From NCBI RefSeq assembly GCF_000455205.1, contig NZ_AUWQ01000124.1, forward strand, positions 1 through 48,264: a stretch of 48,264 bases of DNA. Direction: 5' to 3'. Every line of letters starts with the position of its first letter. Position 1 is the stretch's first letter. The notes beneath the pieces are model-generated. The model was not told where the DNA came from. It searched no databases and saw nothing but the letters and a program-made list of their open reading frames with translations. Source of the DNA: Mycobacterium sp. UM_CSW. Its GTDB lineage: Bacteria; Actinomycetota; Actinomycetes; Mycobacteriales; Mycobacteriaceae. Positions 17,511 to 26,274 of this stretch are shown here, piece by piece. The position numbers and the translations under genes are program-made.

Positions 17511-18133
17511 ACGCCCGTGGTGTCGAAGAGAAACGCGTCTGCACTTCGCTCGATCGGGAAGAGCTCCCGCTCCACCAGAGCGAAAATCATGTGGCCGCAC
17601 ATGATGTGAAGCTCTTGTATCTTGGCCGTTTCGCTGGCAGGCACGTTCAATTGATATTCGGCGATGCCCATGTCTCTGGGCTGGTTGCCGGTGAAAGCCA
17701 CGGTGACGACACCCATCGCCTTCGCGGCCTCGAGCGCCCTGACGACATTCACCGAGCGACCCGAGGTCGAGATCCCGATGAGAACGTCCCCGGCACGCCC
17801 GAGCGCTTCGACCTGCCGGGCGAAAACGAATTCGTATCCGTAATCGTTTCCGATCGCGGTGAGGGCCGAAGTGTCAACGGTCAAGGCGATCCCGGCAGCA
17901 GGAGCGCGATCGTAGTTCTGGCGGCCGACCAACTCTGCGGCCAGATGCTGCGAATCTGCGGCCGATCCGCCATTTCCGCAGAACATTATCTTTCCGCCCG
18001 ACCGCAAGGATTCGATGATCGCGCACGAGATATCCGCCAAAATTGTTGCGTATCGCAGATCTTGCAAGGCGTCGAGGCTGGCACGGGTTTTCGCCATCTC
18101 TCCGTCGATGAATGCAAGCATCTCGGTGTTCAT
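17507..18133 (-). CDS. gmhA: Sedoheptulose 7-phosphate isomerase (GmhA)
   Basis: A 208-aa SIS-domain protein that converts sedoheptulose 7-phosphate to D-glycero-D-manno-heptose 7-phosphate, the first committed heptose step. GNGGSAADSQHLAAELVGR holds the phosphate-binding Ser and the first metal-site His/Glu. ISTSGRSVNVVRAL is the second sugar-phosphate loop. QELHIMCGHMIF carries the distal metal ligands. The length suits GmhA. ATG 18133 overlaps the hddA end by 4 bp and its stop overlaps the GT start by 4 bp, so it lies in the middle of a tightly coupled operon. Confidence 0.93.
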   Translation of the reverse strand: MNTEMLAFIDGEMAKTRASLDALQDLRYATILADISCAIIESLRSGGKIMFCGNGGSAADSQHLAAELVGRQNYDRAPAAGIALTVDTSALTAIGNDYGYEFVFARQVEALGRAGDVLIGISTSGRSVNVVRALEAAKAMGVVTVAFTGNQPRDMGIAEYQLNVPASETAKIQELHIMCGHMIFALVERELFPIERSADAFLFDTTGV

Positions 18134-19239
18134 CGCAGCGCCCACGCTACCGCTCCTTCCGATACAAAATGTGCCGGCTGTACCGCGCCGAAGTGCAAGT
18201 CGCCCAGAGCCCGCGTGACCGCCGGCCGCCGGACCGGGTCCGTGAGGAACAGGACGTATCCCCCGCCCCCTGCGCCTGACACCTTTCCCGCGAGGGCGCC
18301 GGCCGCAAGCGCGACATCGAAGCAGTGTTCGATGCGGGGAGTCGAAATGCCCTCGGCCAGCTTCTTTTTCATTCGCCATCCCCGCTCGAGAACTCCGGCG
18401 AGCTGGACCAGATCCCCCTTCAGCAAGGCCTCCTTCATCGCAATCGCCTCTTCCTTGAGTTCATGGGTGGCTGCGAGTTGCGACGCGGAGCCCGCTGAAA
18501 TGTAGGTGGTCTGACGCTCGATGATCTCGGCGGACTTACGCGAAACCCCGGTGTGGAACAGCACGATCGATGCCTCGAGCTCGCGCAGCGTTGCCTCCTT
18601 GATTCGCAACGGATTCACGATGACCCGTCCGCCGGGCCCGAACTCCATCACGTTGAAGCCACCGAACGTCGCTGCGTATTGATCCTGACTTCCCCCGGCT
18701 TGGCCGTAGTCGTTGCGCTCGATCTCGAACGCGAGCCGTGCCACGTCGTACTCACCGAGCGGCAAGGCGAAGAACTCGCGAAACGCCTCCACCACCGAGA
18801 CGACCAGGGCTGACGAAGAGCCCAAGCCGGACCCGGGAGGTGCGTCCGACACCGTCGTCAGACGAACGCCCGGCCGACCCAGATCGAAATCGCGAGTCAG
18901 GCGTTCATAGATGGTTTGGTGAAGGGTCAGCTGTCCCGACCCGGCCGGCTTCAGCCCGTCGGCGACGTGGTCGTTCACCTCGATATCGGGTGCGCAGAAC
19001 TCGATGGCGCCGTCCGTGGTCTCTTCCAGGGTGGCGTAGCAGTATCGGTCGATGGTGGCATTCAGCACGATGCCGCCATACGTGTCGCAATACGGCGACA
19101 CGTCTGTTCCGCCTCCGGCGAGGCCGATCCGCAAGGGCGCACGGGAACGGACCCGGTGGGCCGGTCGCCGCCTGTCACGCTCGCGGAGACCCGTGTTCGC
19201 CTGTAACCAATAGTTGGCCGTCACAGTGTGTGCGGGCAT
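18130..19239 (-). CDS. hddA: D-glycero-alpha-D-manno-heptose 7-phosphate kinase (HddA-like GHMP kinase)
   Basis: A 369-aa GHMP kinase that phosphorylates heptose 7-phosphate at C1, on the GDP-heptose branch. Motifs are APLRIGLAGGGTDVSPYCD, the ATP loop PPGSGLGSSSALVV, and motif 3 KVSGAGGGGYVLFL. ATG 19239 follows AAGGGA by about 7 nt and gives a normal N-terminal extension before the fold. It is the first gene of hddA-gmhA-GT-gmhB. HddC, the guanylyltransferase that would complete GDP-heptose, is not in the window; it could be supplied from elsewhere in the chromosome. An alpha-kinase rather than HldE suggests GDP-linked rather than ADP-linked heptose. Confidence 0.9.
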   Translation of the reverse strand: MPAHTVTANYWLQANTGLRERDRRRPAHRVRSRAPLRIGLAGGGTDVSPYCDTYGGIVLNATIDRYCYATLEETTDGAIEFCAPDIEVNDHVADGLKPAGSGQLTLHQTIYERLTRDFDLGRPGVRLTTVSDAPPGSGLGSSSALVVSVVEAFREFFALPLGEYDVARLAFEIERNDYGQAGGSQDQYAATFGGFNVMEFGPGGRVIVNPLRIKEATLRELEASIVLFHTGVSRKSAEIIERQTTYISAGSASQLAATHELKEEAIAMKEALLKGDLVQLAGVLERGWRMKKKLAEGISTPRIEHCFDVALAAGALAGKVSGAGGGGYVLFLTDPVRRPAVTRALGDLHFGAVQPAHFVSEGAVAWALR

Positions 19240-19369
19240 GTTTTGTCCCTTGGCTAATTGTTGCCGGCGGCGAGAGCAGGGTGCAGAGTCGCGAAACGGC
19301 ACGTCGTCCCCGGCGGCTGCGCTAGTCGAGGCGTCCGGAGGTCCGTACCGGCCATACACATAAACAGGG

Positions 19370-19392
19370 ATCATACATACTTTTCATATGAT
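19370..19392. promoter_or_regulatory. Operator-like inverted repeat ATCATA-N11-TATGAT
   Basis: A perfect 6-bp inverted repeat in an AT-rich patch (19355-19400) of the 240-bp spacer between divergent hddA and SGNH copy 2. It is placed to control either or both. Symmetry is seen; regulator and function are unknown. Confidence 0.4.
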
Positions 19393-19479
19393 GCGAAGCG
19401 CTACGCCCAACTTCAAGTATCATGCCTTTTGGACACACGCGCGCGGTCAGCCGCGGAGCTGAGAACTGGGTCGCAACCT

Positions 19480-20478
19480 ATGACAACTTTCGGGATTCAA
19501 AAGCGGCACGGACACCGAGCCGCACGGTTGGTCGCTGCCGCCGCCGTCGTGGTGAGTGCGTGCTCGACGTCGAACACGCCGGCGGGCCCTCAGGGCGCCT
19601 CGACGAACCCGGCGGCTGCCACCGGCGCGCAGGTGCTGGAAGCCGTCCACGCGGCCCAGACCACCGACGCCCTGCCCAAATCGGTGGGCTTCCTGACCAA
19701 CGAGGACTGGCCGATGACCAAAGGGCACTTCGACTGCCACCAGGTCGTCGATGTTCCCGCCAATATCGTCGATCCAAAGAGGACGGAGTTCGGAGAGTGT
19801 GCGGCCGGCGATGAGCGCGGCGCCAAACGCATGGTGATATTCGGAGATTCGCGTGCCCGGATGTGGGGGGCGGCGCTCGAAGGCATCGCCGCAAAGAACG
19901 GCTACCAGCTGCGAACCTTCCTGATGGCGGCCTGTTCGCCGCCCGATCTCCACTATTTCTCGTACGAGAAAGGCACGCCCGACGTCGATTGCGACGAATT
20001 CCGTCCGGCCGCGATCGCCGCGATCCGAAACCTGCATCCGGACCTCGTCCTCGTGACCAGCTTCAGCACCCATATGCTCGCCGACCGCAGCCAGCCAACC
20101 CCCGTCCAATGGCAAAAAGGCTGGGAGACAACCCTCAAGCAGCTGACCCAACCCGGAACCCGGCTGGTGATGCTCGGCGACATCCCCGCCTGGGAAACGG
20201 ACGACGCCCACTGCCTGGCCGGCCACGTCATGGCAGTCCAAAAATGCAGCGTCCCGGTCGCCGAGGGAATCCCATCCGGAAACCTCGGCGCCGAGCAAGC
20301 CGCGGCCACCACCGCCCAAGCGCTCTACATCCCCACCCTGCCCTGGGTATGCGCCGACCGATGCGAACCCGTCATCGCCGACACCCGCGTCTACCAAGAC
20401 CGGTTCCACTTCACCAACAGCTATACGGTCTACCTCACCGGCGCACTCGGCGAGGCACTCCAACCGGCACTCACCTAG
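19480..20478 (+). CDS. Stand-alone SGNH-domain lipoprotein, copy 2
   Basis: A 332-aa lipoprotein, lipobox VSAC (Cys28), closely similar along its length to copy 1 (13504-14550). Long nucleotide stretches are nearly unchanged, for example around 20050-20250, and similarity runs through the stop into ACCTAGGC. Block I IFGDSRARMWG holds Ser124, and block V YQDRFHF holds Asp307 and His310. ATG 19480 is chosen because the signal peptide starts there; the frame is open 222 bp further upstream, through the AT-rich promoter region. It probably acts outside the membrane on acylated glycan. Its neighbour downstream is an exported glycoside hydrolase. Confidence 0.82.
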   Translation: MTTFGIQKRHGHRAARLVAAAAVVVSACSTSNTPAGPQGASTNPAAATGAQVLEAVHAAQTTDALPKSVGFLTNEDWPMTKGHFDCHQVVDVPANIVDPKRTEFGECAAGDERGAKRMVIFGDSRARMWGAALEGIAAKNGYQLRTFLMAACSPPDLHYFSYEKGTPDVDCDEFRPAAIAAIRNLHPDLVLVTSFSTHMLADRSQPTPVQWQKGWETTLKQLTQPGTRLVMLGDIPAWETDDAHCLAGHVMAVQKCSVPVAEGIPSGNLGAEQAAATTAQALYIPTLPWVCADRCEPVIADTRVYQDRFHFTNSYTVYLTGALGEALQPALT

Positions 20479-20520
20479 GCGACGACCGATGACCGGCCGT
20501 CGGCTGCTAGCGACCCGTTG

Positions 20521-21546
20521 ATGACGCGCCAGGTTTCGCGCAGGGCATTTCTGCACGGGGCGAGTGGCTTCGCCGCCGTCGGTGCGCTGTCGGGATCCGT
20601 TGGGGCTGCGGCCATCCTGAACGCCCAGAGCCTGAGCGATCCCGGCATCCCGCCGGGCACCAAGTTCCGTGGGGTCAACCTCGTCAACAGTTTCACTCAG
20701 ACGACCGCCGCCGACGGCAACGACATCTGGGCGTCGCTGTGGGGTGTCTGGGATTGGCACGGCCTCATCGCGCCGCAATTGGAGGACATCGCGACGATCG
20801 CGAATGCGGTCCGCATCTTCGGCAACACGCTGGTCCTGGCGCTGGAAAGCATCACACTCACGCAGTACCTGGCCCGGTGGCAACAATTCCTCGACCACGC
20901 CCAGGCTCTTGGCCTCTTCGTCTACGCCTGCGGCGGCGACCTGGGGCATTGGGGCAGATACACCTGGGCGCAATCCACCGAGACCTATCGCCAGCTCGCG
21001 CAATTGCTGAAGAGCTACCCCAACGTCATCGGCGTCGACATCGTCAATGAGGCGTCCCAGCCGCTGGCGCCGGTCGGTTGGACATATAACCAGCCAGAAC
21101 CGGTCGCCGAAATGCTGACCGAGTTGGGCGGCATCGTTCGGTCTGCCGGGCTGCCGATCACCTATTCCCGAAGCGTCACGGCGCGCAGCGGATGGGCGCA
21201 GGACTACTACACCGACCACCTGGGCGATTTTCTCGATTTCCACGTCTACTACCTGCCCCACGCCACGGACTCCCTCCAGGCGTACGGTCACCCGGCCAAT
21301 GCCAACAAGAGGCTGATCATCGGCGAGTTCGGCATCACCAACACCTCGTCACCCGAGGAGCGAGCCGCCTACTACAGCGCGGTCCGCGCGATGATCGACA
21401 ACGATCCCCGCTGTATGGGCGCCCTGGCCTGGTCCGCCTACGACTTCGGCACGACGAAAGACATGCAGACGGGCCTGTTCGACCCACAGCGGCGGCTACG
21501 TCCGGACATCGCCCGACCGTTCTCCACGTTCCCGATACGGTGGTGA
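20521..21546 (+). CDS. Tat-exported family 5-like glycoside hydrolase
   Basis: A 341-aa protein with a twin-arginine signal SRRAFLHGASGFAAVG at residues 6-21. The rest reads as a GH5/cellulase-type TIM barrel. GTKFRGVNLVNSF is strand 1, VIGVDIVNEASQP carries the likely acid/base Glu177, and LIIGEFGITN the likely nucleophile Glu269, with DFHVYYLP between them. It could trim or remodel an exported polysaccharide made by this locus. ATG 20521 is preferred to the adjacent TTG at 20518. It is 42 bp after the SGNH copy 2 stop, so probably cotranscribed. The fold is confident; substrate specificity is not determinable. Confidence 0.82.
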   Translation: MTRQVSRRAFLHGASGFAAVGALSGSVGAAAILNAQSLSDPGIPPGTKFRGVNLVNSFTQTTAADGNDIWASLWGVWDWHGLIAPQLEDIATIANAVRIFGNTLVLALESITLTQYLARWQQFLDHAQALGLFVYACGGDLGHWGRYTWAQSTETYRQLAQLLKSYPNVIGVDIVNEASQPLAPVGWTYNQPEPVAEMLTELGGIVRSAGLPITYSRSVTARSGWAQDYYTDHLGDFLDFHVYYLPHATDSLQAYGHPANANKRLIIGEFGITNTSSPEERAAYYSAVRAMIDNDPRCMGALAWSAYDFGTTKDMQTGLFDPQRRLRPDIARPFSTFPIRW

Positions 21547-21714
21547 TTTTCCTGGTGGCGACCGCTGTGCCCGACCATTTGATCGCGAAAGTCCTGGTGC
21601 CTCAAGCGTTCTCATCGGAGGTGCTGCCCTACTCCGGGTCACGGGACTGACCGAGACGGCCGCGGCGGGCGCGCAGTCATCGAACCGCTTGCTCGTGGCT
21701 GGCAAACTGCATTC

Positions 21715-22425
21715 ATGACGTCTGCGCGCCGGGTGGTCTTGGTGGTGTCGCTGGTGGCAACCACCGGGCTGACACTCGTCCTGGGTGTCACCGACCCGTT
21801 CCCCCCCGCGAGCTATCCGACCCGCTTTTTCGTGTGGAACCTGGCGCTGGCATGGATTCCGGTGTTCTGTGCGGCCGGTTTCGGCGTGGTACGCCGCCGG
21901 ATCTGGTTGGTGCCGATCGGGCTGCTGTGGCTGGCGTTCCTGCCCAACGCCCCGTACCTGATGACCGACCTCGTGCACCTACGTCACGACGTCGAATTGT
22001 GGCGGCACGTCATGCAATATGGGGTCGCAGCGTGGACCGGCGTCATCCTCGGCGTGGTCTCGGTGCATCTGGTGTGTCGGCGGATCGAACGCGAGTTCGG
22101 CCCGGTGATCGGGTGGATCGCGGTAGTCGTGTCGGTCGGCTTGTGCGCTATCGGCGTGGTGATCGGGCGGTTTCAGCGGTGGAATTCTTGGGATTTGCTC
22201 ACCCAGCCGGGCGCGGTGGCGGCGACGACGTTCGACTGGGTGCGTTCGCCGCTTGCCTACGTCCAGCCGACCGGTTTGGCGCTGGCGGTCGGGGCCTTGT
22301 TCGGCTTGGCATACCTGACGCTGTGGTCCCTGTGGCCGGCGCGCGCCCTGATGCCGGCGGACGAGGGCGCGCCCGACGGCGTCGAGGCCGACCCCGCGGT
22401 AAGGGGGGCGGGCAAGCTGCCATGA
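21715..22425 (+). CDS. DUF1361 family membrane protein
   Basis: A 236-aa protein with six or seven hydrophobic segments. The DUF1361 signature LAFLPNAPYLMTDLVHLR is at about residues 76-93. FQRWNSWDLLTQP matches the family's second conserved stretch. No biochemical role is established for the family to my knowledge. It is preceded by a 168-bp spacer with no recognisable element and followed by a 315-bp gene-free region, so it may be its own transcription unit. Its last 25 residues are charged and probably cytosolic. Confidence 0.8.
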   Translation: MTSARRVVLVVSLVATTGLTLVLGVTDPFPPASYPTRFFVWNLALAWIPVFCAAGFGVVRRRIWLVPIGLLWLAFLPNAPYLMTDLVHLRHDVELWRHVMQYGVAAWTGVILGVVSVHLVCRRIEREFGPVIGWIAVVVSVGLCAIGVVIGRFQRWNSWDLLTQPGAVAATTFDWVRSPLAYVQPTGLALAVGALFGLAYLTLWSLWPARALMPADEGAPDGVEADPAVRGAGKLP

Positions 22426-22740
22426 CGCGTTGGCGATGAGCCGTCGGGTGCCGGGTTATCGCTTCGCTGGTCGCGGCGGACGCGTGGGGCGCAGCACCCG
22501 CTCCGGTTCGAGGAAACTATAGGTTTGCGAATCGGCCATATTTGAGACAAAATGGATGTACTGTGCCCGTATAAGCGCATCTTCGGTATACGCTCAACCG
22601 GTCGGACTCACGGGCCGAGGTGACCTACGGACCGCTTTGGTCCCCTGCTTACGCTGGGAGGAGCAGATGCCGTTCGTGATCACGCGGCTAAGGGATGGGG
22701 CGGCAAGCCCCTCCCGAGCGAAGTCCCGCCCGCGAGCCTC
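22426..22740. other. 315-bp gene-free region with AT-rich promoter patch
   Basis: No supported gene. A patch at about 22510-22595 is AT-rich against its surroundings and contains the inverted repeat CGTATA-N13-TATACG (22568-22592). The remainder is high-GC without recognisable features. It most likely carries the promoter and an operator for the acyltransferase gene. Confidence 0.45.
22568..22592. promoter_or_regulatory. Operator-like inverted repeat CGTATA-N13-TATACG
   Basis: Perfect 6-bp arms, 149 bp before the acyltransferase start, in an AT-rich patch. It may be a regulator site or chance. Evidence is symmetry and position only. Confidence 0.3.
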
Positions 22741-24909
22741 ATGACGCATCGGGCGACGGCACACCGCGGCACGACGGTCGCATCGCTGGATGCCGCCGTC
22801 GCCCGTCGATCGCGACTCGCCGATGCCGGCCCTTCGCCGGCGGGCAGGCGCGGCGATCGGTTTCGCCCAGACATCGAGGGCATGCGCGCCGTCGCAGTCG
22901 GACTCGTGCTCTTGTTTCACGGCTACGGGAAGCCCTTCACCGGCGGGTTCGTCGGTGTGGACGTCTTTTTCGTCATCTCCGGATTTCTGATCACCGGCCT
23001 GCTCCTGCACGAGCAGATCAACGACGGCCGGATTTCCCTGTGGCGCTTCTATGCCAGGCGAGTACGGCGCATCCTTCCGGCGGCGACCCTCACGGTGCTC
23101 GTCACGATCTTCGCGGCCTACCAGCTGCTCGGCTTCATCTCCGGGAACGAAGTCGCCAACGATGCGAAATGGACGGCCGTGTTCGCGGCGAACATCCACT
23201 TCGCCGAGCAAGGGACCGATTACCTCGGGTCGCGACTGCCGCCGTCACCTCTTCAGCACATGTGGTCGCTCGGGGTCGAGGAGCAGTTCTACCTAGCCTG
23301 GCCGACCCTCTTTCTGTTGGTAGCCATCGTCGTTCGCCTGTCGAAGCGCCGCAACGTGGTCGCCGTGCTCACCAGTTCGCTGCTGGTGGTCATCGGCACT
23401 TCGCTTGCGTGGTCGGTTGTTCAGACGTCGTCGAACGCGACTTGGGCATATTTCTCTCCGCTGACCCGCGCCTGGGAACTGGCTCTGGGAGCCTTGATCG
23501 CAGTGCTCGGGCCCGCGCTGTCACGAGCACCCCAATCGGTGCACCAGGTGAGCGCGCTGTTGGGCTTGGCCGGGATCGCAGCCAGCGCACTGATTCTGAC
23601 GTCATCGATGCCCTATCCCGGCTGGGCGGTGGCCATCCCAGTGGTCGGCAGCGCGATGCTGATTGCGGCCGGATGCGGCAACCCGCAGACGGTCGTCGGC
23701 CGCGTCCTCTCCGTTCGCCCGATGCAGTGGTTAGGGGCGCGGTCCTATTCGCTTTACTTGTGGCACTGGCCGATTCTCGTGATCGCCGCCCGATATGCCG
23801 GGCACCAGCTCAGCGCGTGGCAAAACTCCGGATTGCTGTTGGCGGCGGTCGCCGCCAGCGCAATCACGTTTCGATTGATCGAGAATCCCGTGCGCCAGTC
23901 CGCCTTCCTGAGGTCTCGGACGCAATTGACTCTGGCGATCGGTGTGGCCCTGACCTTGGTGACGGTCGCGGTGGCACAGCATCAGATCGCTTCGCACGAA
24001 CGAACCTGGAACCCACCTAAACTCCAGCCGTCATCCGTGGGGCAGGCGCAGGTGCTCGAAGCCGTCCAGGCCGCCCAAAGCCTCAACGTCCTGCCGAAGT
24101 CTGTGGCGGATTCGCTGACCAAACTGGACCTGGCCAAGGCCACGGGACGCTTCGACTGCTACCAGATCGCGCTTCCTCCCGAATTCGTCGACTTCTCCAA
24201 GTCGGAGTTGGGGCACGAGTTCGGGCAATGTGCGGCCGGCGCCGAGCACGGCACCAAGCTCATGGTTACCTTCGGAGATTCCCGCGCCTGGATGTGGGGG
24301 GCGGCGCTCGAGGGTGTGGCCGCGGCGAACGGCTATAAGTTGCGCACGTTCTACATGAACAGCTGCCCGGCTCTGAACCTCCATTTCCTGTCGTATCAGA
24401 CCCAGGCGCCGAATGACGAGTGCTATCAATTCCATCGGAGTGCGGTAGCCGCGATCCGGAAACTGCATCCGGATCTCGTGATCGCGACAGGCGCCGGCAC
24501 GCAGCTGCTCGCCGATGGCAGCCAGCCGACCGCCGCGCAGTGGCAGGAGGGCTGGGCCTCCACCTTCCGGGAACTGGCCCAACCCCAAACCCGGTTCGCC
24601 ATGCTCGGCGCCATCCCGACGTGGGAGAAAGACGACGCGCACTGCCTGGCGGCCCATGCCAGCGCGGTTCAACAGTGCAGCGTGCCGAGATCGGAGGGCA
24701 TGCCGTCGGGAAGTCCCGAAGCCGAGCAAGCCGCCGCATCGGCGGCCGGGGCGCTGTATGTCCCGACCGTCCCGTGGGTGTGCGCCAATCGATGCGAACC
24801 CGTCATCGCCGACATCCGCGTGTACTACGAGCGGTTCCACTTCAGCAGGTCGTATGCGACGTATCTGACCGGTGCGGTCGGTGAGGCACTGCGACCGGTG
24901 CTTACCTAG
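22741..24909 (+). CDS. Membrane acyltransferase 3 fused to SGNH domain (OafA/YrhL type)
   Basis: A 722-aa protein. Residues 40-410 form an acyltransferase-3 membrane domain: FRPDIEGMRAVAV, catalytic-site LLFHGYGK (His60), GVDVFFVISGFLITG, WRFYARRVRRILPA, MWSLGVEEQFYLAWP, and SYSLYLWHWP near 336-343. About ten or eleven transmembrane segments are expected. Residues 435-722 are an SGNH domain outside the membrane, with block I TFGDSRAWMWG (Ser514). AT3 moves acyl groups across the membrane, and the SGNH domain usually places them on sugar hydroxyls. Block V reads YYERFHF, so the catalytic Asp is Glu697 here, unlike the two free copies. Rv0111 next to the M. tuberculosis heptose genes is a comparable protein. 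Confidence 0.9.
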   Translation: MTHRATAHRGTTVASLDAAVARRSRLADAGPSPAGRRGDRFRPDIEGMRAVAVGLVLLFHGYGKPFTGGFVGVDVFFVISGFLITGLLLHEQINDGRISLWRFYARRVRRILPAATLTVLVTIFAAYQLLGFISGNEVANDAKWTAVFAANIHFAEQGTDYLGSRLPPSPLQHMWSLGVEEQFYLAWPTLFLLVAIVVRLSKRRNVVAVLTSSLLVVIGTSLAWSVVQTSSNATWAYFSPLTRAWELALGALIAVLGPALSRAPQSVHQVSALLGLAGIAASALILTSSMPYPGWAVAIPVVGSAMLIAAGCGNPQTVVGRVLSVRPMQWLGARSYSLYLWHWPILVIAARYAGHQLSAWQNSGLLLAAVAASAITFRLIENPVRQSAFLRSRTQLTLAIGVALTLVTVAVAQHQIASHERTWNPPKLQPSSVGQAQVLEAVQAAQSLNVLPKSVADSLTKLDLAKATGRFDCYQIALPPEFVDFSKSELGHEFGQCAAGAEHGTKLMVTFGDSRAWMWGAALEGVAAANGYKLRTFYMNSCPALNLHFLSYQTQAPNDECYQFHRSAVAAIRKLHPDLVIATGAGTQLLADGSQPTAAQWQEGWASTFRELAQPQTRFAMLGAIPTWEKDDAHCLAAHASAVQQCSVPRSEGMPSGSPEAEQAAASAAGALYVPTVPWVCANRCEPVIADIRVYYERFHFSRSYATYLTGAVGEALRPVLT

Positions 24910-24930
24910 GCCGGCGTCAGGAGACATGAG

Positions 24931-26205
24931 GTGAGGATCTTCGAGGCAACCGATTGCTACCCACCCCCGTTGGTGGGCGGCCGTGATCTCGCGGTCCAAC
25001 AGCTTTCGCGTGAGCTGGCGCGCCGGGGCCACGAGGTCGAGGTGTTGACTCTGGCCGGGGCGAAGGGACCGCGCACCGAGCACGACGGCGACGTACGAGT
25101 ACATCGGATGGCCGGGTGGGGGCGCCTTCTCAATTCGCTCTACGTTGACCCCGAAAAGCCCTTCCACCCAACGCTTCCCGACCCGGGCCTGGTCCGCGCG
25201 ATTGCGCGGCTCATCGAGGAGCGGCAGCCGGACATCGTCCATGTGCACTCGTGGCTGTTGTACTCGCTGCTGCCTCTGCTGCCGTCGGCGAGAACCCGAC
25301 TGGTGGTGTGGCTGCACGATTATGGCTTCGTCTGCCCCCGGGTCGGCTACGTTCATTGCGGCAGCGTCTGCACTGGCCCCGGGTACACGAAGTGCCTCTC
25401 GTGCTCGCGCGAGCAATACGGCGCGGCAAAGGGTTTCGCACTCACCACCGGACTGGCGGTGATGAAGCCGTGGCGCGGGCGTGTCGATCGCTACGTCGCG
25501 AACAGCCGATTCGTTGCCGACGCCTCGAGGCCACTGGTCGCCGGTACCGGCCAAAAGATAGACGTGATCCCGCCATTCGTCCCGGACGAGGCATTCCAGG
25601 CCGCACGGGCACCGCGTCCGGCCTTCGCGCCCCCCGAAGGCGACTACCTCATGTTCGCCGGCGCGCTCGGACCGCACAAGGGCATCGATGTCCTGCTGGA
25701 GGCCTGGTCGGGCCTGCAAAACCGGCCGCCGTTGGTCCTGGCCGGGATCCGGCGACACGACACCCCGACCTCGTTCCCGCCCGGCGTCATCGTCTCCGAC
25801 GACATCCTCCCCCGTGACGAGGTCCTGCGCGGATGGGGCAATTGCCTTGCGGCCGTGGCGCCTTCGGTGTGGCCGGAGCCCTTCGGCCTGGTCGCCGCGG
25901 AGGCGATGGCCGCCGGGAGGCCGGTGGTCGCGTCAGCGGTCGGTGGGTTGGCCGAACTGGTGCAAGACGGCGTCAACGGGATTCACGTGCCACCGGGTGA
26001 CGTACCGGCGTTACGCAATGCGCTCGAGCGCATCGTCGCCGACGCGCCCTTGCGCGCCCGACTGGGAGCGGCAGCTCGCGAGAGGGCGGTCGCGTACTCC
26101 TCGGACGTCGTCGTGGGGGCCTGGGAGCAGGTTTTCCACGACGTGCTCGAAACGCGAACCCACGGTTCGCAAATGCCAGCACACGAGCGGAGGCCGCGAG
26201 TGTGA
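24931..26205 (+). CDS. Family 4 glycosyltransferase
   Basis: A 424-aa GT-B enzyme. The N-terminal acceptor half includes GGRDLAVQQLSRELARRGHEVEVLT. The donor half includes LMFAGALGPHKGIDVLLEAW and the retaining-GT signature EPFGLVAAEAMAAGRPVVAS. A cysteine cluster (VHCGSVCTGPGYTKCLSCSRE, about residues 145-165) is unusual for GT4 and could bind zinc or form disulphides. GTG 24931 lies 21 bp after the acyltransferase stop, preceded by AGGAGA, so they are probably cotranscribed. It may add a sugar that the AT3-SGNH enzyme later acylates; the donor is unknown. Confidence 0.88.
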   Translation: MRIFEATDCYPPPLVGGRDLAVQQLSRELARRGHEVEVLTLAGAKGPRTEHDGDVRVHRMAGWGRLLNSLYVDPEKPFHPTLPDPGLVRAIARLIEERQPDIVHVHSWLLYSLLPLLPSARTRLVVWLHDYGFVCPRVGYVHCGSVCTGPGYTKCLSCSREQYGAAKGFALTTGLAVMKPWRGRVDRYVANSRFVADASRPLVAGTGQKIDVIPPFVPDEAFQAARAPRPAFAPPEGDYLMFAGALGPHKGIDVLLEAWSGLQNRPPLVLAGIRRHDTPTSFPPGVIVSDDILPRDEVLRGWGNCLAAVAPSVWPEPFGLVAAEAMAAGRPVVASAVGGLAELVQDGVNGIHVPPGDVPALRNALERIVADAPLRARLGAAARERAVAYSSDVVVGAWEQVFHDVLETRTHGSQMPAHERRPRV

Positions 26206-26274
26206 CCGACAAATGAATACGTTCCGCAGACACCAACGCCTATTTGCAGTTTCCCCCAAGGAAGGAATTAAACC

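Noticed and set aside
19447-21291. 614-codon open frame on the minus strand
   Set aside because: It runs antisense through the SGNH copy 2 and GH5 genes, both with clear motifs and signal peptides. Its translation is Arg/Gly/Asp-rich with no domain. A GC-rich shadow.
24031-25758. 575-codon open frame on the minus strand
   Set aside because: Antisense to the SGNH part of the acyltransferase and to the GT4 gene. No motif; low-complexity translation.
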